A stretch of 64,000 nt of DNA, taken from assembly GCF_024166365.1 (NCBI RefSeq), contig NC_064837.1, positions 79,541,553-79,605,552 of the forward strand. Reading direction: 5' to 3'. This DNA is from Elephas maximus indicus. Its lineage: Eukaryota; Chordata; Mammalia; Proboscidea; Elephantidae. Every line of letters starts with the position of its first letter. Position 1 is the stretch's first letter. Below, piece by piece: positions 11,416 to 22,925 of this stretch. The notes beneath the pieces were generated by a model. It searched no databases, was not told the origin of the DNA, and was given only the letters and a program-made list of their open reading frames with translations. The position numbers were made by a program, and so were the translations under genes.

Positions 11416-14257
11416 TATTGCCATTGATGTTTTTATACCCTATTATCTTCTGAGAGGCTGTGCCGGAATAAAATTTCATGATTGTACATGATGGAAAATA
11501 AAGATAAAAAATAAATTTGATGAAATATTACTGAGACCTGGAAAAAGTGAACTGGAAATTTCCAAGTAGCAATCTCTCTCTCTCTCTCAACAGTACTTGA
11601 TATGTAAATATTGAAAACTACCCTTGCCTTCACAATATGCACTAGAACTACTGACTACCTCTGCCTGGGAAATGGGTATGGACAAAAGTGTGAACTTCAG
11701 CATAAATGAAGGGTTTGTGGCTCTGATGGAAATCCTCAGAGATCATGAAGCTATCTGCATGTACTAGACCAAGAACTATGATTTTCAAAATGAATGTGTC
11801 AGAAACTATCACACATATAAGGAACGTAGGTGAGTGTATTAGTTGTATTACTTTCAACTACAAGAGATAGAAAACCTAACTCAAACAGTTTTAAAAATAC
11901 AGGAAATTTATTGGCCTTGCAACTGAATATTTCAAACACAAAAGAAGCTTCAGGTATAGTGTGATCCGGGTGGTCACTCTGTCATCAGTGTCCTGACTGG
12001 GAATCACTCAGCTCAGCCATTCCCAGGATTTCAGCTTTGACTTCAGGCTAATTCCTTCATGGCTTCATGAGGTCCAGGCTTCGGATGTGTACCTTCCAAT
12101 ATACCTTTACCCCAGCAATTCAAGCAAAAGTTCTGTGATAAACCTTGTTTGAGCCTGCTTTGGTTAGATCTCCAATCTTAAATCAAGAGGTTCAGCATGC
12201 AGGGAGCTTACCCTACACAGATGCAGGCACCCAACACCTCTGACCTCCAAAGGCCAGAACCATGGATGTGGCTCAGACCCACCCCTTATCTCTTCCATAC
12301 CCATCATCCCGAACCCAGCTGACCTCACCAATAACCTGAGAAAGAGGAAGAGATGGGGCTTGTTGACCAAATAAGCTGTTTACTCTCTATGGCAGGTGTG
12401 CTCCTGGACTGAAGACCCCAGCCAGGGCTGGCACATACAGGCATGACCCCACCCCACAGTCATGACTCAATGTTCTCTTCACTTCAACACCACATGAAAC
12501 TTCCACAACTCCTGCCACAGCATCCGCAAGTCCCCACTACAGGCAACACCTTCTCTAGAGTTGTCCTTGTCAACCAGGTGTGCGTTTCCTTCCCTTATCC
12601 TGAAAATGTCTGGGCCTCAGTTCTTTCCCTGGGAAAATGGGCAGAAAATTCCTGCCCTGCCCAGTAGCTAATTGAGAGCCAGGATAGCCAAAGAATTCAC
12701 TAACGTACGTACATCCTGTGAGAGAATGTTCTCCTATTGTGGATGGTCAAAACCTCAACTTATTGCAATTAAAACAGGAGATTTAGTGGATATATCCAAA
12801 AATAATACAAGAACAGCACAGGGTTCTACTGCAGACAACAACTCTAGCTGTGCTGCCTCCTTATAATTGGATCTCGGCCATGCTAGGTCTGAACGTTACA
12901 TAGGACTCTAGGTTCATAGACCAGGACTCTGCTTATGAGTTCACTGAACGACCTAGTATCCCCAACCTTCTGTTCCCACAGTGAGCTTGTCACCAGGGCC
13001 CACATTTCAAATCCTGCAGGGAAATCCTCAGCCTGGCTGCAAAGGTAACCCTGCAGCACCTGAAGCAATTCAGATGCCCAAAGCAGCAGAGGGGCCCACC
13101 ACCTAGCTTGTGGGTCCCATTGGTTGCGAATGTCCAGCTGACTAAGGGGCTCCTGGATGGTCAGATTCACATAACAGGCCAGTACTTCCAACTCCTGCTG
13201 AGGTCCCTCTTGTAAGCTTTATTGTTGTTATTATTATTACTATTATTTTGCATTTTGTGAAAAGATAACAAGGTTCACAGTATTAAAAAAAAGATCAACT
13301 GTTGAAAGGTACATAATTAACAGTAAATCTTCTTTTTATCTCAACCCCCAGACTCTCAGTTCTAAACCCTCCCAGACATCCACAAATCAATTTCTTCCAT
13401 CTCCTTCCATGAATACCCCACCCATTCACAACCTCTTGCCTGTGTCTGATTTTGCATTCTGCTTTTTTGCACATTTTCAATTTTTTTTTTTTTTTTGCTT
13501 AAATCGTTAAGGTATTCAGTAAGCTAAATTATCTTAGAGAAAATTCCATATCCACACATAAGGCTTATAATAGGGGTAATCTTACAATATAAAGTTCAAA
13601 CCAGGGAACATTTGGGAATGAAAGGGTGATGTTAAAAGCCAGGACAATAAACATAAATCAGGACTTCCCTAGATGATTAGGAACATACAGTTATCCTCAA
13701 TATAATCCATCTTTTTAACAGCTACGTCATAGACCAATGCACTAAAGTATCTTAATTTAGATAACCAGTGCCCCATTGACAGATTTTTTAGGATGCTTTC
13801 AAATGTTTGCCATTACAATGGATATCCTTGAATATATGTCTTTGCACACTGTGACCAGTGCCTCACATATGTGAAATCTTTTATCTTCACAATAGCTCGA
13901 TGATGCAGTAAGTACATTTATCCCCATGGGACAGGGAGAACTCCGAATATCTCCTAATAAGGGGGTAGTTATTTGGAGAACTGATGCCAACTGTTATAGT
14001 GATGAGGGGGAGCTGGGGAATAGAGGGTGAACCAACGGTCCTATAAGCCTCAGATGACCAAATGTCCTGCTTTGTCTGGGACATTACCAGTTTATCCCTG
14101 TTGTCTCACATAATTATTGATAGCACCTCCTTTTATTTTTAAAGGTGTCTCTGTAGGGCAGTAAATTACATGGCCAGTCACCAGAATGGGGAGGTTTGAA
14201 GACAGCAGACAGTCACGCCCACCCAGAGATTCTTACCTGCCACTGCTTCCCTTACAT
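11416..14257. other. Non-coding interval inside OASL-like remnant
   Basis: No confident gene. If the OASL-like remnant kept its intron layout, exons 4 and 5 should lie here, but I could not recognise them. A (CT)n tract sits at about 11573-11590. A MIR-like patch lies at about 13850-13960 ('atccccatgggacagggag'). A poly-T run lies at about 13480-13496. A minus-strand open frame at 12883-13215 is listed separately. Confidence 0.5.
12883..13215 (-). other. Unassigned 110-codon open frame
   Basis: The minus strand stays open from just after a TAA near 13216 down to 12883. It has a protein-like composition (for example LLLWASELLQVLQGYL and WALVTSSLWEQK). I do not recognise it, and it does not match the OASL exons expected nearby. 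It could be a chance frame in a moderately GC-rich patch or an exon-like fragment of an unknown gene. There is no clear promoter or flanking splice pair. Confidence 0.2.
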
Positions 14258-14715
14258 CGAGCAAGAGATGTCCAGGTGATGGTGAGAAAAACCAGGGAGC
14301 AGGCCTGGACACTCAGTGAACCCCTAAAGCCCCATTTGGAGGACTAGAACATGTGTGGCCTCAATGGGCATCAGCGTCTCTCTTTCCATGAGTTGGGTGG
14401 GGAGCGGAACTGCTCAGCAGGGAGCAGACCTTTGCTGATTATGGTATCTTCTCTAAGGTGGGCATCCTGGTGCTGGAAACCTTCCTCCCTGACATCCAGG
14501 TCGTTGTGAAGGAATCTAGGGGGCAGAATAAGCCTTATGCCATCGACCCTGATGACTCCATTTGGGGCTTGAAAGAGAAGATTGACGTAGCTGGAGGGCC
14601 TCGTGTGGAGGATCAGATTCTACAGCTCCTGGATTGGAAAATGCAGAATTGTTACAGCCTCAGAGACCTTCAGATCAAGGACTGTGACACCATAACACTC
14701 ATTAGGAGAGGCTGA
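14258..14715 (+). pseudogene. OASL-like tandem ubiquitin domains, broken
   Basis: The frame starts with RARDVQVMV, which fits the junction between the OAS core and the first ubiquitin-like domain of OASL. It continues with GHQRLSFHE, the end of that domain. An in-frame TAG lies at 14345-14347. A single-base loss near 14409-14412 moves the reading to a second frame, which reads LLSREQTFADYGIFS and then LVLETFLPDIQVVVKESRG, then PYAIDPDDSIWGLKEKI and LRDLQIKDCDTITLIRRG. That is the second ubiquitin-like repeat of OASL (compare the OASL pattern IQVFVK...YAI.P...I.GLK..I). OASL binds dsRNA and modulates RIG-I-type sensing. This copy could not make the protein. A stop follows at 14713-14715. Confidence 0.78.
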
Positions 14716-14849
14716 CAAGTGTCTGAAAGTCCCCAGGGGTGGCCATGACAGGGTTGCCCACGATCTAGACTCCTAATGGTCCTGTCTCCCCATCCCACCC
14801 CTTCCTACCCTGTCCATTGTGATCTTTTGAAGCATAAACATGAATGTAT

Positions 14850-15080
14850 CCCTCCCCAGTTCAAAATCCTCCAATGGTTCACCATTACCTATAGAATAAA
14901 GTTCAAGCCCTTTTACTTGCCATTCAAGGCATCTGACAATCCAGCCATTGCTAATATCTCTATAGCCCCTCACACTCTCAAAACACACCCTATGCTCCAG
15001 CTGTGCCAGAACACTTGCAATTCTCTGAACACAGAATGCAGGTTCACAGCTCCACAGCTTTGAGTCAACTCTCCTTTTCT
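14850..15080 (+). repeat. L2 LINE fragment
   Basis: Contains the L2 series 'aatggttcaccattacctat', 'agaataaagttcaagccc', then 'catctgacaatccagcc' and 'ctatgctccagctgtgcc', in sense order. Confidence 0.75.
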
Positions 15081-15294
15081 CCCATGATTTCATCTCTCAA
15101 CACTCGAACCTCTAAGTCAGAACTTATCTAATCCCCTCAATACTATTGTTCACATCAAATATCTTTACCCCTCTGGCCGTAGCTGATAAAACCAGGGTTG
15201 GGACCCTACTTAGTATACATTTGACTCTTTGGGCTCCAAACCAATCATATTCTGAATCCTAGAGATTGGGAAGTATTATTTCTGAACCATTTAC

Positions 15295-15500
15295 TGTGTT
15301 TCAGGCATAGTACAGTCACTGGCAAGCATTTTCTTCTCACAACAAGCTTAGATTCATACTATTGTCCCCATTTCACAGATGAGGAAACAGAAGCTCAGAC
15401 AGGTTAAGAGTCTCTTTGTCAAGGTCACACAGCTAATAAGTAGCAGAGCTGAGACTCAAGATTGTGTATGTCTGACCAGAAACTGTGGTCTTAATCAATA
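15295..15500 (-). repeat. MIR SINE, reverse orientation
   Basis: Classic antisense MIR: 'tgtccccatttcacagatga', then 'ggaaacagaagctcagacag', then 'caaggtcacacagctaata' with 'agcagagctgagactcaag'. Confidence 0.88.
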
Positions 15501-15569
15501 GGTGATGCTGCCTCCTTTAGTGGCTCACAGCTTTCCCTTGCCTACTCCAGCACTCTAAACCCCAATACT

Positions 15570-15672
15570 TAACTCTATACTGAATAGCATGCAATGCCCC
15601 AAATATACCGTACTGTTTTTTGCCTCTGAGCCCTTGCACTTATTGTTCCTTCTGCCTGTCCTAGATATATGC
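15570..15672 (+). repeat. L2 LINE fragment (continuation)
   Basis: The phrases 'gcctctgagcccttgcactt' and 'tgttccttctgcctgtcc' belong downstream of the L2 piece at 14850-15080. The MIR at 15295-15500 probably split one L2. Confidence 0.7.
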
Positions 15673-15674
15673 CT

Positions 15675-15830
15675 TCTTAGCAGTGGGTCCTTGGGCGAGT
15701 AACTCAGTCTCATTGACCTCAACTTCGTCATGTATAGAATGGGAAACACCCTGACTGTAATGCTTTGCTCATATTGTGGGGATCAGATAATGACTTTGAA
15801 AGCACTTTATAAACTGTAATGGCCTGTACC
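15675..15830 (+). repeat. MIR SINE, plus orientation
   Basis: The sequence 'gtgggtccttgggcgagtaa' with 'ctcagtctcattgacctcaa', 'tagaatgggaa' and 'gaaagcactttataaactg' has MIR sense order. Confidence 0.65.
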
Positions 15831-16924
15831 AACATGAGTTAAGTACCACAAAACCATGGGTGCCTTGAGGCTAAGACAAGAATAGAACTTAAAAGATGGA
15901 AATAGCAGCTGGGTTGAACTGATAGATGTTTTGTTCTGATTTCTAGTGAGAGAAGTGGACTTCATAAAAGTAGTGATGAACAAAATAGAGCAAAGTTGTG
16001 ATCGTGGATATGAAAAAAGCAAATTGGGAAGGGGAGAGCTAGACAGAGTTGGATTGTCTGAACACTGGAGAGAGGAAAGGGCTTGACATGCACAAGAACT
16101 GACGGAATGGGTTTCAGGACAGGGGAACAGGAGTAGAGACCCACTTTAGAACGCTGCTGTAGTCATCCAGGAAGGGAGGTGATCATGGTTTGGGCTTGGT
16201 ATAGGAGTGAGAGTGGAAAGAATTGGATGGATTTAAGGCCCACAAGGCTTGCTGGTGAATAGAATGTGGGGTGTGAGACTAAAGGCTGGCTGCAACTTTC
16301 TTCCATAGCGTCCTAGCTATTACAAGGAGAAAGGTCCTAGTATTTTCAAGCCCAACTGAGCCCTGTCATGCCTGAATACAAGGGATGAATTATGATGATG
16401 ACCAGATAATGGGTAGTTTGCCTACCTTTAATGATGGTTACCTTTCAGCCCAGGTTAACACTCTACAAATGCAGTTAAAATATCCATTTGAAAAGCCTCC
16501 TTCTCTGAACATATGTATAAGATTTATAAAACAAATAAAGGGAGGACAAAAAAAGACATGGTTTGTATCTCCTATACAGCGTGCCTGTCGTATGTCATGT
16601 GAAATACCCAGGAGGTAGATGAAGTGAGCTGCAACAAGGGATGGGATGGGTCAACTGGTGATCTTTTAGGTCAAATTTTAGATACATTTCCTGTGTGTCT
16701 TCTCTTCTAGTGAGCATTACTCTTATTGACTATGTCACTGTTGCTAATCATATCTGCTAACAGAGAGAGCAAAGCCTTGTGATGACAAATGGTGGTCCAT
16801 CTGTGTACAGTAGAGACTGAATCCTACTAAAGAAGGCCTTGAGCAGGAAAGGTGCCCACTCAGTGCCATTGCAGCTGCTGCCCATTCCAGCTAAGCCATC
16901 AGTCCAGGCTGCTGACAGTTGTTC
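15831..16924. other. Non-coding, no gene seen
   Basis: No recognised gene. The stretch at about 16040-16260 has the composition of an old interspersed repeat ('ctgctgtagtcatccagg'), family unknown. Short frames here show no protein-family resemblance. Confidence 0.45.
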
Positions 16925-17515
16925 AGAAATTCTAGCTTAAGGCCCCTGAGAGGCATCCCAAGATAAGATAGAGTTGTTGTGCAAGGTCCCGCTAACTCCC
17001 TTTTCTTCCTGACTAACTGCTGATATGCTCTAGGTAAAATTTCTTAGTAACATTTTTCAGGCCAGAAGGCTGCACCTTGAGAACCAGCTCCAACCAGCCA
17101 CCCAAGCTTGAGCAGAACCTGACCTTGGAACTTCCTTCCCTCGGGAGGAGAGCACATTGATCAGCCCACTTTTGTACCTGAAGCCCATTCTGGAGCCAGA
17201 GGTCCATCCACCAGTACATCTGGCCCAAGATGACTTGGCAACTGGACTCCCAAACTTGGACAGAGGAAAAGAATTCCAAGAATGGACATGCTAAGGGGGA
17301 CTGAGGTATAAGACCTGGAACTAGTCTACCTATAAAAGATCCCCAAACCCCCAGTTTGGGGAGCTCACCATCTTCTGGTCACTAGACCCTGTGTTGCTCC
17401 TTATCTGCACAGATAATAAATTTGCAGCTTTCTGTTTCCCTTGCAACTGGTGTCCATCTTATTTTGATTGGCTAATAGGACAGGACAAGAACCCAAGAGG
17501 CTTTCAGTTACAGTG
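16925..17515 (+). mobile_element. ERV1-type LTR with PBS-like remnant
   Basis: The right half looks like a gammaretrovirus-like R-U5: 'ctataaaagatccccaaacc' (TATA-like), a 'ttggggagctcaccatcttc' segment, then 'cagataataaatttgcag' (polyadenylation signal). Right after it, near 17520, comes 'ccattgggggcttgtag', which resembles a tRNA-Pro-type primer-binding site. No gag, pol or env frame follows. The left edge is uncertain. It is an old remnant without coding capacity. Confidence 0.55.
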
Positions 17516-18224
17516 AGACCATTGGGGGCTTGTAGACTTCATTCATTAAACCACCAAAACACCACTTTCCCAGTTCTTTAGGATTAACTTCTCAGTCAGG
17601 GTTGGTCAGATGAAGAGGAAGCTAATTATGTGCAGAGTCACCATGGGGCAGTTGGTTTGGAACGCCTTGGGTTCAGAGGCAGCAGATCACTGTCACTTGG
17701 TTAATCTGCTGATCACCGGGAAGGCTTCCTGCAAGGTAACTGACAGTGCAAAAGTGTTGGAGGAAGATGGGCACAGGTTGGCCTTCCCTGGCCCTTCAAA
17801 AGGGCTTCATTTAAGAGAAACTGCATTACATTTTGGGTTAGGGATCGAAACTTAGATGCATGAGACTGGGTTGAGTATTGAAACAGAGAGAACAAAGCTG
17901 GGTCAGGATTTGGGCCTATCTCTTGGCTCAAGCACCTCTTCCGGGGCATCAACTCTCTGAATTTGGAAAGGGAGAGAGGGGTGCTGTTGTCTCAGGGATC
18001 CAGGGCATGATCTAGAGATCCCACAGTGTTCACAGATCTCTGTCTCCAGGCAACCAACTATATTCCCTATCTTAGATCCAACATCGGGTTGTGGTTCTGG
18101 GAAAGCCACTTAACCTCTCTAACTTTCAGTACCCAAACTGTGCAACATGGGTGACAGGCCCCCTTTTTGCCCACCCCACCAGGCTGATGTGGGGATCACC
18201 AGAGATGATAACAGATAATCTCCA
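17516..18224. other. Non-coding, no gene seen
   Basis: Short frames on both strands have no recognisable family features. A MIR-like scrap may sit near 18090-18130 ('gggaaagccacttaacctct'). Confidence 0.4.
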
Positions 18225-18530
18225 CGAGCTTGAAAGAATCAAAACCCTGAAAGGTCTGAGAAGTAAGCTTCCATCCTCCTCTGTCCCATAGCCACACAAG
18301 TACCCTCTCTGTTGGCAACCACTACCAAGTCTCTTGTTTTTCTTCTGAAAATGAATAACTGGACACTTACAGAGCACTTATGATATACCAATCATTATCT
18401 GTAAAGGTTTACATGTATTCACTCATCATTATCTTTGTAACATAATAGGAATGAATAGGCCCTACTAAAACTTTGATGTCATAGAACAGGAATCTGCGGC
18501 ACAGAAGGTTAAATAAATTACTTTCCAGGG
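18225..18530 (+). repeat. Local duplicate A, left part
   Basis: It resembles 22425-22690 in the same order: 'aagcttccatcctcctctgtc' versus 'atcttccatcctaccttgcc', the 'tttttcttctg' tract, 'gagcacttatgata', 'taggaatgaataggccct' versus 'cagtaaataggccctg', and 'tcatagaacaggaatctg' versus 'tcacagaacaggcaactg'. Part of the similarity is a MIR-like tail, but the flanking sequence also matches, so a duplication is favoured over two independent insertions. Confidence 0.5.
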
Positions 18531-19059
18531 ACTTCTGGCTTCTAGGTGACATTTGAGGCCAGGCCATCAGTCACTAGCACCCATATTCGTGGTCACTATG
18601 TGAGCTGCCTTTCTATAGTCTTTCACACACACAAAAAAATTATTTCCCATGTAATAATTCTGTTGGTTAGTTTCCACTGAACTGGAAGATCCACAGTCCT
18701 GAACTCAATCAGTATCTGAGATAGAAATGTTGCTTTGTCTGTTCGCTTATTTAATTTCAGACAGGAAAATATGCCAAACTACATTATAGATGATACTTTT
18801 TTTCCTCGGGAGTGCAAGAGGACAATCGTGCCAACTGATATCTGATTCACGAGGATATTAAAAAATGACAGCACCAGGTTATAAACTAGGTTAGGGAGCC
18901 TTTTCTTGGCTAGATCTTCCTTCTTGGATTAAGAATTTTGTAACAAATGAGCTGGAGAGAGGCACATCTTTAAGGAAATCATGTGGCTTTTCTTCACATG
19001 TCCTCTACAATTGCTTTCGGATCCTTGAACTCCACCATTATTTTCTGTCTGGTTTTCTA

Positions 19060-19240
19060 AAGTCAAAAAGGCAGGAGGGGACAGGAAACCTGGTAATAGA
19101 GAACCCAAGGTCGAGAAGGGAGAGTGTTGACATGCCGTGGAGTTGTTAACCAACGCCATAGAACAATATTGTACTGTGTAATGAGAAGCTAGTTTGTTTT
19201 GTAAACCTTTGTCTGAAGTACAATTAAAAAAAAAAAAAAA
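19060..19240 (+). mobile_element. 5'-truncated L1 3' end
   Basis: Starts 'aggcaggaggggacaggaaa', and continues with 'cctggtaatagagaaccca', 'gagaagggagagtgttgac' and 'tgtaaacctttgtctgaag'. It ends in a poly-A of 15 or more. The same text is found at 9690-9850 and at 26560-26720, so it is a short L1 insertion. Confidence 0.85.
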
Positions 19241-20764
19241 ACTAGGTAACTAACACAACCATATTTAAAGGGCAGCTCAATTTCCCTCAAATAACTCATC
19301 TTCAGAACCAGAGAATAACACTGTGTGGGTTTGGAATTCAGTATTTGAGACAAAATATTTACTCCTAGATGACGCACTTGCACATGTAAAAACACTCTTG
19401 TCTCAACGGCAGCAGTTTGACCTCGCAGTGTGGAGAATGCACTCACTGGGACCTCTCCGTGAGGAAACATCGCCATGGTTACGTGGGTGGTTACATCCTG
19501 CCCTTAGTTCTAACTGGCACTCTCAGCACTGACACTGTCAGAGTTTGAGAGTTTGAAGTAGGTAGAGAATTTCTGAGCTTCATACCTACAGTCTCCCCAA
19601 ATTGGGAACCTTAAGCTGCTTATGAGAGGTATGTTAATCTTGACCTTTTGAATGCTGTCCCTCCAAATGGGCTAGTGAACTCTTCTCAAAATATTTTCTC
19701 ATCTTGTTTCACTTCCTTCTCTCCAATTTGACTTGCAGACTTATAAAAGCGTTGTATAGTTTTGTCTTATTCCTTAGTCGATATTTTTGATTCTCCTGTC
19801 AAGCTGGCTGCCTTTAAATTTTTTCTCCATTTAGAAAAACGTAGTATTTCCTATTACATCCTGCGCCTCTCAAAACTCCCTACGCCTTTAGGTCTTCTCT
19901 GGGGAAAACATGGTGATTTCTCCTTCAATGTAGTTTTTCACTTCATCGTAAACCTATCAAAATGATGAATTTCAGAAATGTGGGGTGAAGCTAGATGGTA
20001 GAGATGGCTAGGGGGCATTTCACACAATGCCTCTGTTTTTAATATGTCTTCCTCTACTCTTAGTCCTGAGATGTGCGTTTTTTTTTTTTTTCCAGTATAT
20101 CTGAGGTATGCTGCTTCAATTCATGTAAGTAGTTTTCCAAAACAGATCATAGGAATATGTGTGTCTAAGTTTATGAACGGAAACGCATTTATTTTTATAT
20201 TTTGGGTGTTACCCCAAAGTCTCTTTTACAAAGATATCAATTATATGCTACCATTCAACCCCCTAGAGGTAAGCATGGTGAAAATATAGTGATGTTTTTA
20301 GCTCATCTGTCCAGCGAGTAACCAATCTCTCAACACAAAATGATAGACACATAAATACGCTAATAAATGGATAGAAGCTGATAGATAACCAAGTACAAGA
20401 GAGTTAGTTACATACACAGAAAAACGGGAAATGCACATAGATGAGGACAGAAAGAAAATTTCGTAAATTTATAACAGCATAACTTTGAAAAAGAACGAGT
20501 CTCTAAAATGCTGCTTTGATGTAACAGACCAATCAGGTCTCCTGATTATTTCCAATTTTATGCTATAGTTGTTACCATGAGTTGACAACTCTCTCAGTTT
20601 TGAGGCACTTATATAAATAAGGAACAAATAATGCAAGGCGAGATTGTTTCACTGGATTTAGAAAACATAACTTTTTATAGTGGGTCTCGCCCCCCCCCCA
20701 CATTAAACTGGTGTTATCTTGCTTGACGAGGTATCTGTTGGCCGAGGGCCAGACAACCCATTCA
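19241..20764. other. Non-coding, no gene seen
   Basis: AT-rich unique-looking DNA with poly-T at about 20078-20091 and a C-run at about 20690-20699. No gene or repeat family was recognised with confidence. Confidence 0.45.
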
Positions 20765-20990
20765 CCCTGGAGAATAATCCTGCATGCTTTTGCAGAGTGG
20801 CCACTGAGTGTGGACTCACATAGTTACCAACAGCTTTCGTTGACAGCTTTGTCTGATTAAATCAATACTGTTTTGGATTAAGAGACAGTGGCTGTTTTAG
20901 GCAGAGCAGCCGTGCATCATGAAAAGAGCAATGGCCTGGGTTCTCAGATTCCTGGCTTTGAATGCAGCTCCGAGCCTTAAGCTGTGAAAT
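20765..20990 (+). repeat. Local duplicate A, right part
   Basis: It resembles 22725-22925: 'gagtgtggactcacatagtt' versus 'gggtatggactcagcttgtc', 'ttttaggcagagcagccg' versus 'ttttaggcagagtaggtg', and 'ttgaatgcagctccgagcc' versus 'ttgaatacagctctgatat'. Together with 18225-18530 it makes one copy of a unit that is continuous at 22425-22925. Here the unit is split by about 2.2 kb. Confidence 0.5.
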
Positions 20991-20994
20991 CTCA

Positions 20995-21200
20995 GGCAAG
21001 ATATTTCACCTCTCTTTAGCTGTCCTGAGCATTTACACTGCACACATTACATACTGTAACTCATTGAACCCTCACCAGACTTAAGTCATTGCTTGCTCAC
21101 TATCTCCACTCCTCAGGTGGAGAAACTAAGGTGCAGAGATGAACTCCTAAGTGGAAGAGCCAAAATGTGAAACCAGCCATGAGGTCCAATGTTGATGCTG
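20995..21200 (-). repeat. MIR-like SINE, reverse
   Basis: Order 'gagcatttacactgcacac', 'aaccctcaccagacttaa', 'aggtggagaaactaaggtgc' and 'agtggaagagccaaaatg' fits a diverged antisense MIR. Confidence 0.55.
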
Positions 21201-21794
21201 AGAACTACTGGCCTTCACTTGTCGCTCAGCCATGGGATCATTAGTTACCGTGCAAGGATCTTCCAGCTTCTGCATAAACCTGGAAGTACCTGAGCCTACA
21301 GAGATCCCAGACACTGTACATCATTAAAAAGTGGCCTCAGAAGTCACACATCCCAGGGGTATTTTTGGTCAATATTACCTCAGACCTGGCATCATCATTA
21401 GTGGGAAACACACAGAGGAAGCCCACAGACTTCTGTTCAGCTCACTGATACTAAAGGTTGGGAGGCACCAATAGGACAACCTGATCAACCTGTGTCTGAG
21501 CTGGGGACACTTCTCAACACCTGGTCCAAAACAGGTAAGTGATATTGGATAGCATTATCACCGTGAGCCCTAGAAATAACCAAACCCTGCCAGCTAGTGC
21601 ATAGAACGGAAATCTCAGAATCTCACTACTTGGTCCTCAGTGATGAGGAAATAACAAACCCTCAGTGCTGTGTTCAGTTCTGACACCGGCTGACCATGCA
21701 GCACTTCTTTCTCTGACCTTACTCATTCTGAGTTAGGTCAAATCTCATCTTAAAAGGACACCGTCCTTCAGATTGTCAAATAGGCAGATGACAG
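21201..21794. other. Non-coding, no gene seen
   Basis: Unique-looking sequence. No coding features, RNA genes or confident repeats were recognised. Confidence 0.4.
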
Positions 21795-22385
21795 CTGTAA
21801 GTTTCGGAGTCCACACGACACCCTCACTTCTGATCTGCTGGTTATGTATTTGGGGTTTCCCTCTGCCCCTCTGCCAGCTGCAAGCTCAGGATTTCCCCCT
21901 TGGGGTCTCTGGCTTCTGAACTGCTGGCTCCCACTACTCCCTCTGGTTCAGTAATTCTCTGGAGTGACTCACAGAACTCACGGAAAGTGCTATACTTACG
22001 ATGACAGCTTTATTAGAGCAAAAAGGATACAAAGAGATGCATAGAATGAGGTTTAGAAGGGCTCCCAGCATGGAGCTTCCATGTCCCAAAGGCCATGCTA
22101 CCCCGCCACGTGCATGGATGTCTTTCACCGCCCGGAGCTTCCCTGCTCAGAGCTTTTATTGGCTTCATTACATAGGCGCGATTGGGGCTCATTGCACAGG
22201 CATCATTGGAGTCTCATTGCGTAGGCATGATTGGTTGCTCCCCTCTCATTCTCCCTGAAGTCAGCTGTTATCAGGCTACCAAGTGCTCTTTGAGACCTGG
22301 TCAATATCCACTCAAATCCTAGGGTGTTGTTTACATAACAAAAGTATCTCATTAACTAGAGAAATTTCAGGGGCCTAGCGTTACC
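21795..22385 (-). mobile_element. LTR-type element, reverse orientation
   Basis: Contains 'attctctggagtgactcaca' and 'gaactcacggaaag'. 'tgacagctttattagagc' follows, where 'tttatt' is a reversed polyadenylation signal. A promoter-like GC-richer part follows. The layout is that of a mammalian LTR read backwards and resembles the start of the LTR at 54430-55419. Ends are uncertain and no target-site duplication was found. Confidence 0.5.
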
Positions 22386-22424
22386 TGTCAGAAAACAATG
22401 GAGATAATAATAGGTACTCTCCAT

Positions 22425-22925
22425 GAGCTGTAAAGCATCATACTGGTGTAAAGGCTGAAAAAGAATCTTCCATCCTACCTTGCCTCGTAGCTGTCCAGGT
22501 ACACATGGTTTTTTTTTTTTTTCCTGATTTTTCCAGACGTTTACAAATTGAACACTTATGTAGGGCTTTTGAACCGCCAGTCATTTTTCTAAAGGCTTTA
22601 CTGTATTTATTCATTTTAACATCATAATGTAACAACAGTAAATAGGCCCTGTTAACATTTCAACATCACAGAACAGGCAACTGAGATAAAAAGAAAGTAA
22701 GTACGTTTCTCTGTAATTTGGTTGGGGGTGGGGAGCGGACACTGGGTATGGACTCAGCTTGTCACCAATGGCCTTTTTGGACACATTTGATTAATTAATT
22801 AATTAATTAAGAGGTTGTGTTTTAGGCAGAGTAGGTGTGTCTCCTGGAAAGAGCACTGACCTAGGATCTCAGACTCCAGAATTTGAATACAGCTCTGATA
22901 TTGAGCTTTTCCATCGTCTCTTTCC
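22425..22925 (+). repeat. Local duplicate B (continuous copy)
   Basis: This is the uninterrupted counterpart of 18225-18530 plus 20765-20990. It includes a poly-T at about 22508-22521 and a (ATTA)n tract at about 22790-22810, both absent from the other copy. Its right end merges into the RTE element. Confidence 0.5.
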
